Origin: Collinsella sp. WCA1-178-WT-3 (M1)
GTDB taxonomy: Bacteria; Actinomycetota; Coriobacteriia; Coriobacteriales; Coriobacteriaceae
DNA length: 64,000 nucleotides
Assembly (NCBI RefSeq): GCF_009696325.1
Contig: NZ_VUME01000004.1
Span: 62,001-126,000, forward strand
Reading direction: 5' to 3'
Position 1 is the first letter of the stretch. Each line of letters opens with the position of its first letter. The translations under genes were made by a program, and so were the position numbers. The notes beneath the pieces were generated by a model. The model made no database searches. It was not told the origin of the DNA and saw only the letters and a list, made by a program, of their open reading frames with translations. Positions 28,048-37,313 of this stretch are shown here, piece by piece.

Positions 28048-30048
28048 ATGTGCGGAAGCCACTTTGATAAGCAAACCCAACGCGAGCGTACCTGCTCGCT
28101 GGTTCACGGTACCTGGCGTTGTGTGGGCGTGAGGATTGCCGGCGTTGGTGCGTGTGCGCTTATGGTTGGCCAGCTGTTGCTGCCGAGCGTGGCGCTGGCG
28201 ACGGAATGTGCCGATCCTGTCGCTGCGGCGGACGAGGTTGCCGCGGCTCCGGTGACGCCGACGGTTGCGGAGGATACGGCGGCTCCGGCGCCGGTACCGG
28301 TGGCCCCGGCTGCGCCGATGACTGACGCGGCTCCGGTGGCGCAATCCACGGCAGAACCTCAGCAGGATGCATCAGCGGCAACGGCGAACGATGCGACACC
28401 CGCTGAACAAAACACTCCCAGCGACAACGCCGCCACACCGGCAAGCGACGCCATCATGCCCTGTGGCGTGACCGATGTGACAGGCGAGGGCGGCGTTAGG
28501 GTCAATACGACCGTGGTTCCCCACTACACGGACTGCGTGCTTCCGAGCAATGTCACACTCGAAAAGGGCCAGTCGTACACCTATGATTTTCCCGATGTTG
28601 AGGGTGGCATGCCGGATGAGCCGCTCCGCGAACTTGTCGAAACCAAGTACTACAGGGCCGATACTGCTTCGGGCACCCTGGCTGAAGTCCAGGACACATC
28701 TATGTCCGATGTGACGGCTCACTTTGAGCCTGTTGGCGATCACATGAGGCTGACGCTGACCTTTACGGGTGGCGCGGCAGGCGGCTCGTATCGACTCACG
28801 CGCAATAAGGTTCTTTATATTGGCGCGGCACTGACGTATACCGGAACTGACTATGGCACCGACTATGAAGGTGACAACAGCTACGCGGGCAGCTCGATTA
28901 CCCTCAACGAAACCAGGGACGACTATTACCTCTGCTACGCCATCGATAGCGAAATTACGCTTGATGCATCGGAAAACGAAGCCCTCCATAACCTGAACGT
29001 CAACGACGTGAAGACCGACTACGCGCCCGGCGAGGCACCGCGCGCGACCGCGACGATCCCCGCTGCCGATGCCGACAAGTACGAGATCGCGTATGAGTGC
29101 TGGGAGGAGATGGATGGCAGCGACCCTGCGGAGCTCAGGCCCGTTGCCTTCTGGTATTCCGATCCTACCAAGTATCCGACAGGCGCGAGGAGGATCGAGT
29201 ACTTCGAAGAGGGCAAGTTATACATGTACTCCGTTGAGCTGAGGCTCAAGGGCGACAATACCGTGGCCGATGACTGCAATATGAACGTCAACGGTCTTTG
29301 GGTGCCCCATATCAAGACCGCCAACGGTGTCTTCGCGCCAAACGCTGACAATATGCTGTGCGAGGCTCCGATTGATGAGTGGCGGGCAATCGACCTTATC
29401 GAGATTAGCGGTGCCATGACCACCTTTAAGGCGGGCGACAGGCCGGTCTTTACGGCGGGTACTCCGGCGGGTTCCGACTCTATTCTCCAGTGCGAGTTCT
29501 GGACGGGCAGCGACGGCAGCGAAGTAAATTCCGTTGAGTTCTGGGACCAGAACATCACCAACCATATCGACGCGTTTAAGCCCGGTGTGACCTATCGTTA
29601 CGGCCTGTACTTTAAGCCGGCGCGCGGTTTCTACTTTACGCCGAACACCAAGCTGATGGTCAATGGCGTGGAGTGTGGATATCAGGCGAGCGAGGCAAGC
29701 GAGATCGGTCCCGAGAGCGGTTTGATCTACACGCTATGGCTGAGCACCAACCTGACGTTTACGCCCGAGGCCACGCCGGCCCCGGTCGATCCCGAGAAGC
29801 CGGCGCCGCAGCCTGAGGTCAAGCCCGAGACCAAGCCTGAGGTGAAACCCGAGACCAAGCCCGCGACAAAGCCGGTCGCGACAACTACCCCGACCAAGAC
29901 GGTTGAGAAAGCCGCGCCGACCAAGAAGGGCGACGCTGTCCTGGCTACCACGGGGGATACCACCGCGATGACGGTCGCTGCCCTGGGCATCGCCGGTGCA
30001 ACCGTCGCCGCGGCCGGCATCGCCGCGACCAAGCGCCGCAAGCGCTAG
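28048..30048 (+). CDS. LAxTG-anchored surface protein 1 (666 aa)
   Basis: A secreted wall-anchored protein. Residues 1-51 are a long signal peptide (basic start, core VGVRIAGVGACALMVGQLLL, cut near SVALA). Residues about 52-140 are rich in Ala, Pro, Thr and Glu; about 150-575 appear as several beta-rich repeats of unknown fold with recurring features such as aromatic GSD/E-F-W segments; then comes a PE-K-P repeat wall-spanning stalk. The C terminus has sorting signal LATTGD at about 632, a hydrophobic helix and KRRKR. ATG 28048 is preceded by AAGGAGGG; an open frame to 27964 crosses repeat DNA. Function, adhesion or binding, is inferred only. Its last ~90 bases and downstream region are nearly repeated after the next gene. 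Confidence 0.88.
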   Translation: MCGSHFDKQTQRERTCSLVHGTWRCVGVRIAGVGACALMVGQLLLPSVALATECADPVAAADEVAAAPVTPTVAEDTAAPAPVPVAPAAPMTDAAPVAQSTAEPQQDASAATANDATPAEQNTPSDNAATPASDAIMPCGVTDVTGEGGVRVNTTVVPHYTDCVLPSNVTLEKGQSYTYDFPDVEGGMPDEPLRELVETKYYRADTASGTLAEVQDTSMSDVTAHFEPVGDHMRLTLTFTGGAAGGSYRLTRNKVLYIGAALTYTGTDYGTDYEGDNSYAGSSITLNETRDDYYLCYAIDSEITLDASENEALHNLNVNDVKTDYAPGEAPRATATIPAADADKYEIAYECWEEMDGSDPAELRPVAFWYSDPTKYPTGARRIEYFEEGKLYMYSVELRLKGDNTVADDCNMNVNGLWVPHIKTANGVFAPNADNMLCEAPIDEWRAIDLIEISGAMTTFKAGDRPVFTAGTPAGSDSILQCEFWTGSDGSEVNSVEFWDQNITNHIDAFKPGVTYRYGLYFKPARGFYFTPNTKLMVNGVECGYQASEASEIGPESGLIYTLWLSTNLTFTPEATPAPVDPEKPAPQPEVKPETKPEVKPETKPATKPVATTTPTKTVEKAAPTKKGDAVLATTGDTTAMTVAALGIAGATVAAAGIAATKRRKR

Positions 30049-30086
30049 GTTTTTGGTGGCAGCGCCCATCCTCGGCTTTAGCACAA

Positions 30087-30222
30087 TCTCAATCTGTAAC
30101 ACCAAACTGCCCAAAACGGTTCTAGATGTTACAGATTGAGATGAACCGAATGGCCGCCAATCTTACGTCTTGATCTGTAACACCAAGCGGGGAATTTGAC
30201 CTCTAACTGTTACAGATTGAGA
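30087..30222. repeat. Two TGTAACA/TGTTACA palindrome units behind surface protein 1
   Basis: Units start at 30087 and 30168, an 81-base pitch. Each has arms of the form TCTCRATCTGTAACA and TGTTACAGATTGAGA around a 25-base variable centre. They lie just after the gene, in a stretch that matches 36989-37165 behind surface protein 2. Same family as the six-unit array at 61745-62200. Confidence 0.88.
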
Positions 30223-30250
30223 CAAACTGGCCGGCCAAGTCCAGAAGCGC

Positions 30251-30277
30251 CAAAAAGGTGCCTGTCCCCTTTTTGGT
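30251..30277. repeat. Hairpin with GGTGCCTGTCCCC centre
   Basis: CCAAAAAGG pairs with CTTTTTGG around TGCCTGTCCC. It is the inverted form of the centre seen at 26389 and 28000. A similar GGTGCCCGTTCCC lies at 37208 in the matching place behind surface protein 2. Confidence 0.6.
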
Positions 30278-30282
30278 GGTTT

Positions 30283-30325
30283 ACGCAGGTAGAACGGTAG
30301 GTTCGTATATATGAACCTACCGTTC
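30283..30325 (+). promoter_or_regulatory. Operator-like dyad upstream of surface protein 2
   Basis: ACGCAGGTAG is followed by the perfect dyad GAACGGTAGGTTC (30292-30304), eight bases, GAACCTACCGTTC (30313-30325). The central TAGGTTC/GAACCTA and the preceding GCAGGTAG match the site at 27913-27950. It is 60 bases before the start codon. Confidence 0.65.
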
Positions 30326-30385
30326 GCTTTGTTTTTGGACGACGATTACGCTGGATGACTTTAGGTTTGCAGGAAAGGAACGACC

Positions 30386-33300
30386 ATGAGGTGGACTGCT
30401 GTTCGAGCGCTTTGCCGCCGCCTGACCGTTGCCGCGGTGACCCTCTCCATGGTGGCGGGTTCGTTGCCCGCGGGCGCGTTTGCCGAGACCCTCACCACCG
30501 ACGGCACTTTTGTGCAGACGGATAACGGGCAAGCAGCCGACGCCGCCCCCGCCGATTCGGCTGACGCCCAAACGCCAGACTCTGCTTCCGCCGACCTCGC
30601 GCCCGATGCCGGCGCTGCCGACCCCACAGTGCTCGATACCGGTGACACCCCTACGCCCCCGGACTCCGAGATTGCATCGGCGGCGGGCCTGACGGGCGCC
30701 GGGCAGACCGAGAGCACACCTGCGGGTACGCTCGCCACCGATCTTGTCGAGGGCAAGGAACTCGCCGAGCAGCAGAAGCAAGAGGAGGCTTCCGGTGCCG
30801 AGGCAACCTGGAACGAGGAACTTAAACTCTGGGCAACCTCGAAGGGCGCCACGGGCGTAAAGGGCGAAGACGACGATGGCTACGTGGCCGGCGAGCAGAC
30901 CCCCGCGCAGTACTACTTCTCGATCGATAGCCTCACCAACGAAATTTCTATCGAGGATGGCGACGCGGGCATTACCACGTTGGAGGTGCCCTCGACCATC
31001 GACGGCAAGCATGTCGTAAGCCTTACGGGTATGGGAAGCGCTGCGCTCACATCGATTACCTTCGCTTCGAATTCGCACGTTCGCTCGGTTGGCGGCTTGG
31101 GCGGCAGCAGCATCAAGGAAATCGCACTGCCCGATTCGGTTGAGGAGTTGGGCTGGAATGCGTTTACCGGGAGCAAGACACTTCAGACGGTGACCTGGCC
31201 CAACAACGCGGCCTTTACCACGATTCCCGAGCAGGCCTTTGAGGGCTGCGAGCAACTTGACGACAATGTGGTGGCAACGCTGCCGCCTTCGGTTAAGACT
31301 ATCGGCTATCGTGCCTTTGCCAATTGTGGCGTGCCGCAGTTCCATGTCTCGGACACAACGGTACTCACCTTTACGCAGATCGACGTGCCGGGCACGGTGG
31401 AGCGGATTGAGCGCTATGCCTTTGGCGGGTGCTCGCATGTGTCGTCGGTGACGATCGGCGATGGCGTCAAATATATCGGAGCGCACGCGTTTACTTACCT
31501 CGATCCCGCGCTGGCCGGTAAGGAAATCGTTGTGCCCAAGAGCGTGCAGTCGATTGATCTGGAGCCGTTCGACAACACGCGTAATACCAGCAGCGCCGGC
31601 ACCTCGACCACCAACCACAATGCGGTGACCCTGCGCGTCATGAATCCCGACATCAAGCTCGAAGAGGCGGGCCTGTACACCAACAGCGTGACGATCGATG
31701 GCGTCGATTACCTGATGCCTTTTAGCGAGGGCCAGACCATCTATGCCTATGCGACGGACTCGGCGGGCAACCCCTCGATGATCAAGAAGATTGCCGATGC
31801 CGTCGCCGATCGCATGGACTCGGCCGACCCAACGCGTCCCGCCTATACCTTTGAGTGGATGGGCGAGGACGCCCAAATCACGGGCAAACTTCCCCAGGGC
31901 GCGGCGGCCGTGCTCGTGCAGGCGGGGCAGTCCACGCCGTTGACGGTTGGCGACGACGGCTCCGTTGCTGCCGACGTCCTCTCCAAGACGGCAGCAACGC
32001 TGCGCATTTCGCTCAGCGGTTACTATGACATGGTGCTGGCGCGCCCGGGCGACCAGATGACGGGCACATGGAATATCGGGGAGATTAAGGCGGAGGACTT
32101 TACCAAGATTCCGGCTTCGCGCGCGATTGAGCTCAACGTGGGCTATCTCGAACCGATTGTGGGCCAAGATAAGACCGAACGCATTGAGCTCGATAGTCTC
32201 GATAACATCGATCTGACGGTGAAGAGCGGCGGCAAGACGCTCAAGCCTGCCAAGGGCGACAAGGAAAACGACTACCGCATCCAGGGCACAGTGCTCGTGG
32301 TGTCGCAGGCCATTGCCGACGCGGACCAGGATCTGGAGATAACGCTCGAGCCCAAAGACAGCCTCAAGCTGGGTGGGGCGACGGCGACGGTGAAGCCTTC
32401 GGTCGGCAAGGTCGATATCGACTTGAAGCCCTGGGGCACGGCGACGGTCACGACCAAGGGCGACTACCAGGGCGCCAACCGCGTGCTGGTGTTCCGTACG
32501 TCCGACGGCAGGCTAGTCGCCGACGGCGTCACCTATCTGATGGGTTACGAAGACGATGGCACCACGCCTATCATGAAGGCCGAGACGCCGCGCCTTAAGG
32601 CCGGTTCGTACACCATCGTCGCCTTTAACAAGACGAGCTACGACATCCAAGCGACGAGCTATTCCACGTTTAGCCGCCTGGGACTGACCGTGGGTAAGCA
32701 TATCGCGCAAAAACAGGTGAAGATCGAGGACGGCAAGCAGCTCAACGTGACGCTCGACGTGCCGACGTTTGACGTGGAGACGTATCGTGCCGAGCGCGGG
32801 CTGACGGCGGGCTCGGTTATCGCTGATTCGTCCGCGGTCGTTGGCGTGGAGACCGAGCTGCGCATTCATTACGAGCTCAAGGACAGCCAGGCTGCCAAGA
32901 TTGAGATTCCGCTGGCCAAGGATGCCGTCGAGGATGTGTCCGCAGGCGCTCGCGAAGCCGGCGCAAGCTCCGATGCCATGTGGGCTGACACAACTTGGGA
33001 GGGCGACAACCTCGTTCTCGATATGAAGAAGAGCGCGGGCGCCGATGTTTTTGTGCGCTTTAAGCCTAAGTCCTCGGGCACCTATGCCATCTCGCCGCTC
33101 ATTACGCTGGGCGAGGTGACATTGCCGCTGGGAAGTACCACACTCGAGGTTAGCGGATCGCGCATCGAGGTCGACAACACCGACGTTCACAGCCTGCTGG
33201 GCAATGTGGCCTACGTTTATGCAGCGCCGGGCAAGAGCGTGCAGCTCACCGTGGGGACGGGCTCGTCGGCTGCAAAGTACACCGGCAAGACCAATAAACT

Positions 33301-36300
33301 CGGCCGTGCCAAGATTGAATACGACCTGCCGCAGGATACGCTTGCCGCCGAGCGTGTGACGCTCGAAGCGCGCGTGGGCTCGACCGATGTTGCCGCCGCT
33401 GCCGCAGAGGTGACGGCTCGCAACTACGTGCGCTATGTTCCGAGCGCTTCGGTCTGGAGCTTTGATGTGACGTATCGTGGCGGTACGCAAAACTTGGTCA
33501 AGGACGGCAAGGACACCGGCAAGAGCCTGTGGACCTTCCATCATCTGCCACAAAAGAAGAACGCCTACTGGACCTTTGACATCACGCTCGAGGTGGGAAA
33601 CGAAGAGGCCGCCGACACGCTCGACCTGTACGTGGACTGCGTGGATGGCAAGACGGTGACGATTCCTCTGACTCAAAAGTCGCGCGAGGGCACCCGTGTG
33701 CGCTATGTGGCGGAGTATGTGGACGAGGGCTACCTTAAGCTGCTCGACGAGTTTAACAAGGCGAATGACTCGACCTATGTGAACTGCGGCAACTTTGAGC
33801 AGATCTTTATGCCGCAGACCTACCGCATCTCCAATGCCCAGCTTATGACCATGCTGAGTTTTGACGCCAAAGCTTCGGCCAAAAAGCATTCCGCCGCGGC
33901 CGAGGAGCGCCAGCAGGAGTTCTCGAATGCCGTGCAGCAGTGGCACGAGTATATGATGGATAACTCGTTTAATGATGTCGACGAGGCCTTTAACGACGCG
34001 ATTGACAAGATGGTCGCCGATGCGTTTGCCGAGGAGGACGAGAACGGTAAAGAGGACGAAGCCCAAGGTGGAGCTGCCCGCAAGGCTCGTCGCGCCCCTG
34101 CCGCCAGCGACGGCGAGGGCGATGATGCTGGCAACGAGGAGGCCGCGCAGTTTGCGGCTGAGCTCAAGGCCGCGGTAGGCGGGTCGGCGGCGCTGCTGAC
34201 CCAGCAGGGCGACAGCTATGGCGTCAATGTGGACAAGATGATCTTTGAGGATGCTTACGGCACCAGCGAGGATTGGTATCAGGAACTCGCGGCGGCCCAG
34301 GGTGCGAACCCTGCGGATGCGGCCGCCATCAAGGATCTCGTCGACCATGCATCGCGAGCGGAGTTTATCGCCCAGCAGGCCGAGGATCTGGTGGGCCAGT
34401 CGATGGGTATCGGCCGGCTCAACCAATACGGAAGCTGGAATGACGCAACCGCTGCGGCGCTCAACAAGTGTGCGGGCATTAAGGCCAGCGAATACAACGG
34501 CCAGTCGACGAGCGGGTTTAACGATTTGGGCCAGGCGCTCGGCAGCTCGCTGAGCTACAAGGCGGCTGACGACGATACCATCAAGGGCTTTAAGGTCGCC
34601 GCGCCCGATGGCGAGCAGACGGCCTATATAGAGTCGGAATTTATCGAGAACTCCAATAACAACAAGAACCAGGCGCTTCTGTTTAATTCGATCGCCATGC
34701 AGTGCGATATTCTGGACAACCTGTACGACAACTGGAATGTGGTCCATAGCCTCAACAACTCCAAGGTGCGCGGATGGCTCATGGCCTGGAAACGCAACGG
34801 CGACGTGAGCGCCCATATGAAGCTCATCCGCACGATCCGTTCGCTCAAGAGCTATAAGATCGAGTGCGAGATGTTCGGACAGGTCTTTAAGACCGATGCG
34901 TGGAAGGCGGCCGGACAGGCGTTTCCCGCGGCGACCCAGGGTATCGGCGTCTTTACCGGCATTTACGGCGTGAACGATGCCAGCAAGAACTGGGAGAACG
35001 TGAACGTCCGTATGCAGAAGGTGAAGGGCGAGCGCGAGGGCTATGAGCTTCAGCATACGCGCTTGCTTGCCAAGCCCGAGAAGACCGAGGACGACTGGAA
35101 GTGCATTTACGCGCTGCGTGACGCCATGGAGAAGGCGCGTGCGTTTGAGGATCTGCTGTATCGCCAGCTCTGCCACGATAGTACCGATGTGGCGGTGGGC
35201 TCCATTATGACGATCGCCGGCGTGCTAACGGCTGGCTCGGCGGGTACCGTGGTGGGCGCCGCCTATGATGCGGCCTCGACGAGCGTGGGCTCGGAGCGCG
35301 CGGTTAAGTTGACCAATGCCGAATGCGCCTACGATGTTGCCTGCGAGCAGGTGGAGCGCGCGTGTCAGAATCGTATTACGGTCAACTGGGGCGAGCTGAC
35401 CGATGCCGAGGTCTACAAGGCCAACAAGGATGGCTTGATCTCGGACGAGAAGATGCAGTCGATCTTCGAGGCGCGTTATCGCAATGTGGCTGCCAAGGCA
35501 GCACCCGACCCTGCGGGCGTGGTGTACGAGGGTCTGCTGTCCAATACGGTTGAAGGCGCAACGGTTGAGCTGTGGAGCGCCGACGATGCGGCCGGTACCA
35601 ATGAAGTGCGTTGGGATGCCGAGGAGTATGAGCAGGACAATCCGCTTGCAACGGGTGCGGACGGTGCATACAACTGGAATACGCCGACCGGCTGGTATCA
35701 GGTGCGCGTGACCAAGGGCGGGTATGAGGAAGCGCGTTCGGCTTGGCTGCGCGTGCCGCCGATTCAGACTGAGGTGAACATTGGCTTGGTGTCGACGGCG
35801 GCGCCCGAGGTGGTTTCGGCCCATGCCTATACCGATTGCATCGAGGTTGAGTTTGCGCAGTATATGGATGCGAGCGACGATGCCCTGGCCGCATTGTGCG
35901 CGCAGGGCTTGGGCGACGTGACGTATACGTGGCTCGACAAGCAGGACGATCCCAATGGCAAGCCGCTGTCGCGCGTGCTGCGTATTCGCTATGCCGATGC
36001 GTGTGAGGCGGGCTCGACGGTGGCGCTTGAGCTCGACGGTGCTCGCAACTACGCCGGCACGGCCATGGAGCGCTGGGCAAGTGGAGAGCTTGTCGTGGGC
36101 GCTCGTGCCGACAAGCTCAAGCTCAACGTGGAGCAGGCCGTGACCATGCTTGATGGCAGTGACTTTGAGCTGGTGGCGCACGTGACCGATAAGGCGGGCA
36201 AGCCGTTTGCGGGCGCCAAGGTTAGTGTTGGGCTGGAGTCCTCGGCTATCTGCTCTGTCGATGCCACCCAGGCCGTGACGGGCGAGGACGGCGCGGCGAC

Positions 36301-36988
36301 GTTTGTGCTGCATGGCGCTCTGCCTGGTTTGACGACGTTGACGGCGGCGGTGGACGGCACGGCGCTGTCCAAGCAGGTCGACGTTCGCGTGTCTGCCGAG
36401 GCGGTGCGACCGGCGCGACCGGTGGCGACGATTGGTGCGACGACGTTTGGTGCATGGTCGCCCAAGGAGAACTACATTACAGTGCCCAAGGGCACGAAGC
36501 TAGAGCTTTCGGCCGAGGATGGCACGACGATTTGGTACACCACCAACGACACCTGCCCCTGCCGTGACGAAGGCCGCGTAAAGTACACCGAGCCTATTGC
36601 GCTCGACAGCAACATGTATGTACGCATTGCGGCACAGCGACCCGGCATGTCGTACAGCGAGTATTCCGAGCGTCTGAACATTACGATTACGGTGACCGAT
36701 GAGGCGGCGCCTGAGCCGACGCCCGAGCCGACGCCTGACGGCGGCGGGCAGGGCGGCGGTACGGATGGCTCTGGTGGGGCCGGGGTCCCTGCGGGCGGCT
36801 CGGCTTCGACGACGACCACGGTGACGACGGAAAAGTCCAAGGGTAAGGGCAAGAACGGCAAGAAGTCCGGCGGCACGGAGCTTGCCAGCACGGGTGACTC
36901 CGCCGTGATGACGGTCGCCGCCCTAGGCATCGCCGGCGCAACCGTAGCCACCGCCGGCATCGCCGCGACTAAGCGCCGCAAGCGCTAG
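30386..36988 (+). CDS. Giant LAxTG-anchored surface protein 2 (2200 aa), BspA-like repeats
   Basis: A very large secreted protein. Residues 1-34 are a signal peptide (RRLTVAAVTLSMVAGSLPAG, cut near AFA). An Ala/Pro/Asp-rich region follows. About 175-400 are BspA-type leucine-rich repeats (LPDSVEELGWNAF, IPEQAFEGC, VERIERYAFGGC, VKYIGAHAF). About 400-1170 is mainly beta domains. About 1180-1300 is a charged helical stretch, 1600-1640 holds a hydrophobic GSIMTIAGVLTAGSAGTVVG segment, 1710-1800 a carboxypeptidase-regulatory-like domain, about 1910-2010 an Ig-like domain, and 2020-2100 a chitobiase-C-like domain (IWYTTNDTC, RIAAQRPGMSYS). The tail has LASTGD at about 2166, a helix and KRRKR. A host or mucus adhesin role is inferred. 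ATG 30386 follows AAGGAA. Confidence 0.9.
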   Translation: MRWTAVRALCRRLTVAAVTLSMVAGSLPAGAFAETLTTDGTFVQTDNGQAADAAPADSADAQTPDSASADLAPDAGAADPTVLDTGDTPTPPDSEIASAAGLTGAGQTESTPAGTLATDLVEGKELAEQQKQEEASGAEATWNEELKLWATSKGATGVKGEDDDGYVAGEQTPAQYYFSIDSLTNEISIEDGDAGITTLEVPSTIDGKHVVSLTGMGSAALTSITFASNSHVRSVGGLGGSSIKEIALPDSVEELGWNAFTGSKTLQTVTWPNNAAFTTIPEQAFEGCEQLDDNVVATLPPSVKTIGYRAFANCGVPQFHVSDTTVLTFTQIDVPGTVERIERYAFGGCSHVSSVTIGDGVKYIGAHAFTYLDPALAGKEIVVPKSVQSIDLEPFDNTRNTSSAGTSTTNHNAVTLRVMNPDIKLEEAGLYTNSVTIDGVDYLMPFSEGQTIYAYATDSAGNPSMIKKIADAVADRMDSADPTRPAYTFEWMGEDAQITGKLPQGAAAVLVQAGQSTPLTVGDDGSVAADVLSKTAATLRISLSGYYDMVLARPGDQMTGTWNIGEIKAEDFTKIPASRAIELNVGYLEPIVGQDKTERIELDSLDNIDLTVKSGGKTLKPAKGDKENDYRIQGTVLVVSQAIADADQDLEITLEPKDSLKLGGATATVKPSVGKVDIDLKPWGTATVTTKGDYQGANRVLVFRTSDGRLVADGVTYLMGYEDDGTTPIMKAETPRLKAGSYTIVAFNKTSYDIQATSYSTFSRLGLTVGKHIAQKQVKIEDGKQLNVTLDVPTFDVETYRAERGLTAGSVIADSSAVVGVETELRIHYELKDSQAAKIEIPLAKDAVEDVSAGAREAGASSDAMWADTTWEGDNLVLDMKKSAGADVFVRFKPKSSGTYAISPLITLGEVTLPLGSTTLEVSGSRIEVDNTDVHSLLGNVAYVYAAPGKSVQLTVGTGSSAAKYTGKTNKLGRAKIEYDLPQDTLAAERVTLEARVGSTDVAAAAAEVTARNYVRYVPSASVWSFDVTYRGGTQNLVKDGKDTGKSLWTFHHLPQKKNAYWTFDITLEVGNEEAADTLDLYVDCVDGKTVTIPLTQKSREGTRVRYVAEYVDEGYLKLLDEFNKANDSTYVNCGNFEQIFMPQTYRISNAQLMTMLSFDAKASAKKHSAAAEERQQEFSNAVQQWHEYMMDNSFNDVDEAFNDAIDKMVADAFAEEDENGKEDEAQGGAARKARRAPAASDGEGDDAGNEEAAQFAAELKAAVGGSAALLTQQGDSYGVNVDKMIFEDAYGTSEDWYQELAAAQGANPADAAAIKDLVDHASRAEFIAQQAEDLVGQSMGIGRLNQYGSWNDATAAALNKCAGIKASEYNGQSTSGFNDLGQALGSSLSYKAADDDTIKGFKVAAPDGEQTAYIESEFIENSNNNKNQALLFNSIAMQCDILDNLYDNWNVVHSLNNSKVRGWLMAWKRNGDVSAHMKLIRTIRSLKSYKIECEMFGQVFKTDAWKAAGQAFPAATQGIGVFTGIYGVNDASKNWENVNVRMQKVKGEREGYELQHTRLLAKPEKTEDDWKCIYALRDAMEKARAFEDLLYRQLCHDSTDVAVGSIMTIAGVLTAGSAGTVVGAAYDAASTSVGSERAVKLTNAECAYDVACEQVERACQNRITVNWGELTDAEVYKANKDGLISDEKMQSIFEARYRNVAAKAAPDPAGVVYEGLLSNTVEGATVELWSADDAAGTNEVRWDAEEYEQDNPLATGADGAYNWNTPTGWYQVRVTKGGYEEARSAWLRVPPIQTEVNIGLVSTAAPEVVSAHAYTDCIEVEFAQYMDASDDALAALCAQGLGDVTYTWLDKQDDPNGKPLSRVLRIRYADACEAGSTVALELDGARNYAGTAMERWASGELVVGARADKLKLNVEQAVTMLDGSDFELVAHVTDKAGKPFAGAKVSVGLESSAICSVDATQAVTGEDGAATFVLHGALPGLTTLTAAVDGTALSKQVDVRVSAEAVRPARPVATIGATTFGAWSPKENYITVPKGTKLELSAEDGTTIWYTTNDTCPCRDEGRVKYTEPIALDSNMYVRIAAQRPGMSYSEYSERLNITITVTDEAAPEPTPEPTPDGGGQGGGTDGSGGAGVPAGGSASTTTTVTTEKSKGKGKNGKKSGGTELASTGDSAVMTVAALGIAGATVATAGIAATKRRKR

Positions 36989-37025
36989 GTTTTGGCGGCG
37001 GCGCCCATCCTCGGCTTTAACAAAA

Positions 37026-37161
37026 TCTCAATCTGTAACACCGAGCCAGATATTTGGACTCCAAGTGTTACAGATTGAGATGAACTGTTCGGCCGCCAAC
37101 CTAACGTCTCGATCTGTAACACGTAGCGAGGAATTTGGTCTCTAACTGTTACAGGTTGAGA
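37026..37161. repeat. Two TGTAACA/TGTTACA palindrome units behind surface protein 2
   Basis: Units start at 37026 and 37107, again an 81-base pitch, with arms TCTCRATCTGTAACA and TGTTACAG-YTGAGA. The surrounding sequence (GCGCCCATCCTCGGCTTTA before, GGCCGCCAA between) matches the region behind surface protein 1, so both genes carry the same 3-prime cassette. Confidence 0.88.
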
Positions 37162-37249
37162 CAAACGTCGGAATCGGTTCGCCGGCCAGGCCCTCAACCA
37201 CCGCAAAGGTGCCCGTTCCCTTTATGGTGATCGGGCGGCCGGCATAGAA

Positions 37250-37285
37250 AAAGTCCCCGCCGGGCGTGTGCCCGACGGGGACTTT
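37250..37285 (-). terminator. Terminator of nfnA-nfnB
   Basis: AAAGTCCCC (37250-37258) pairs with GGGGACTTT (37277-37285), with CGGGC/GCCCG extending the stem. On the minus strand it is followed by TTTTTC, right for stopping the leftward nfn operon. Confidence 0.8.
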
Positions 37286-37313
37286 GCCGTTTGGTGGCTA
37301 GCGCTGCAGGTGA

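Noticed and set aside
32513-35176. 887-codon minus-strand open frame opposite the giant surface protein
   Set aside because: The sense gene has a signal peptide, repeats and a sorting signal; the antisense product is low-complexity.
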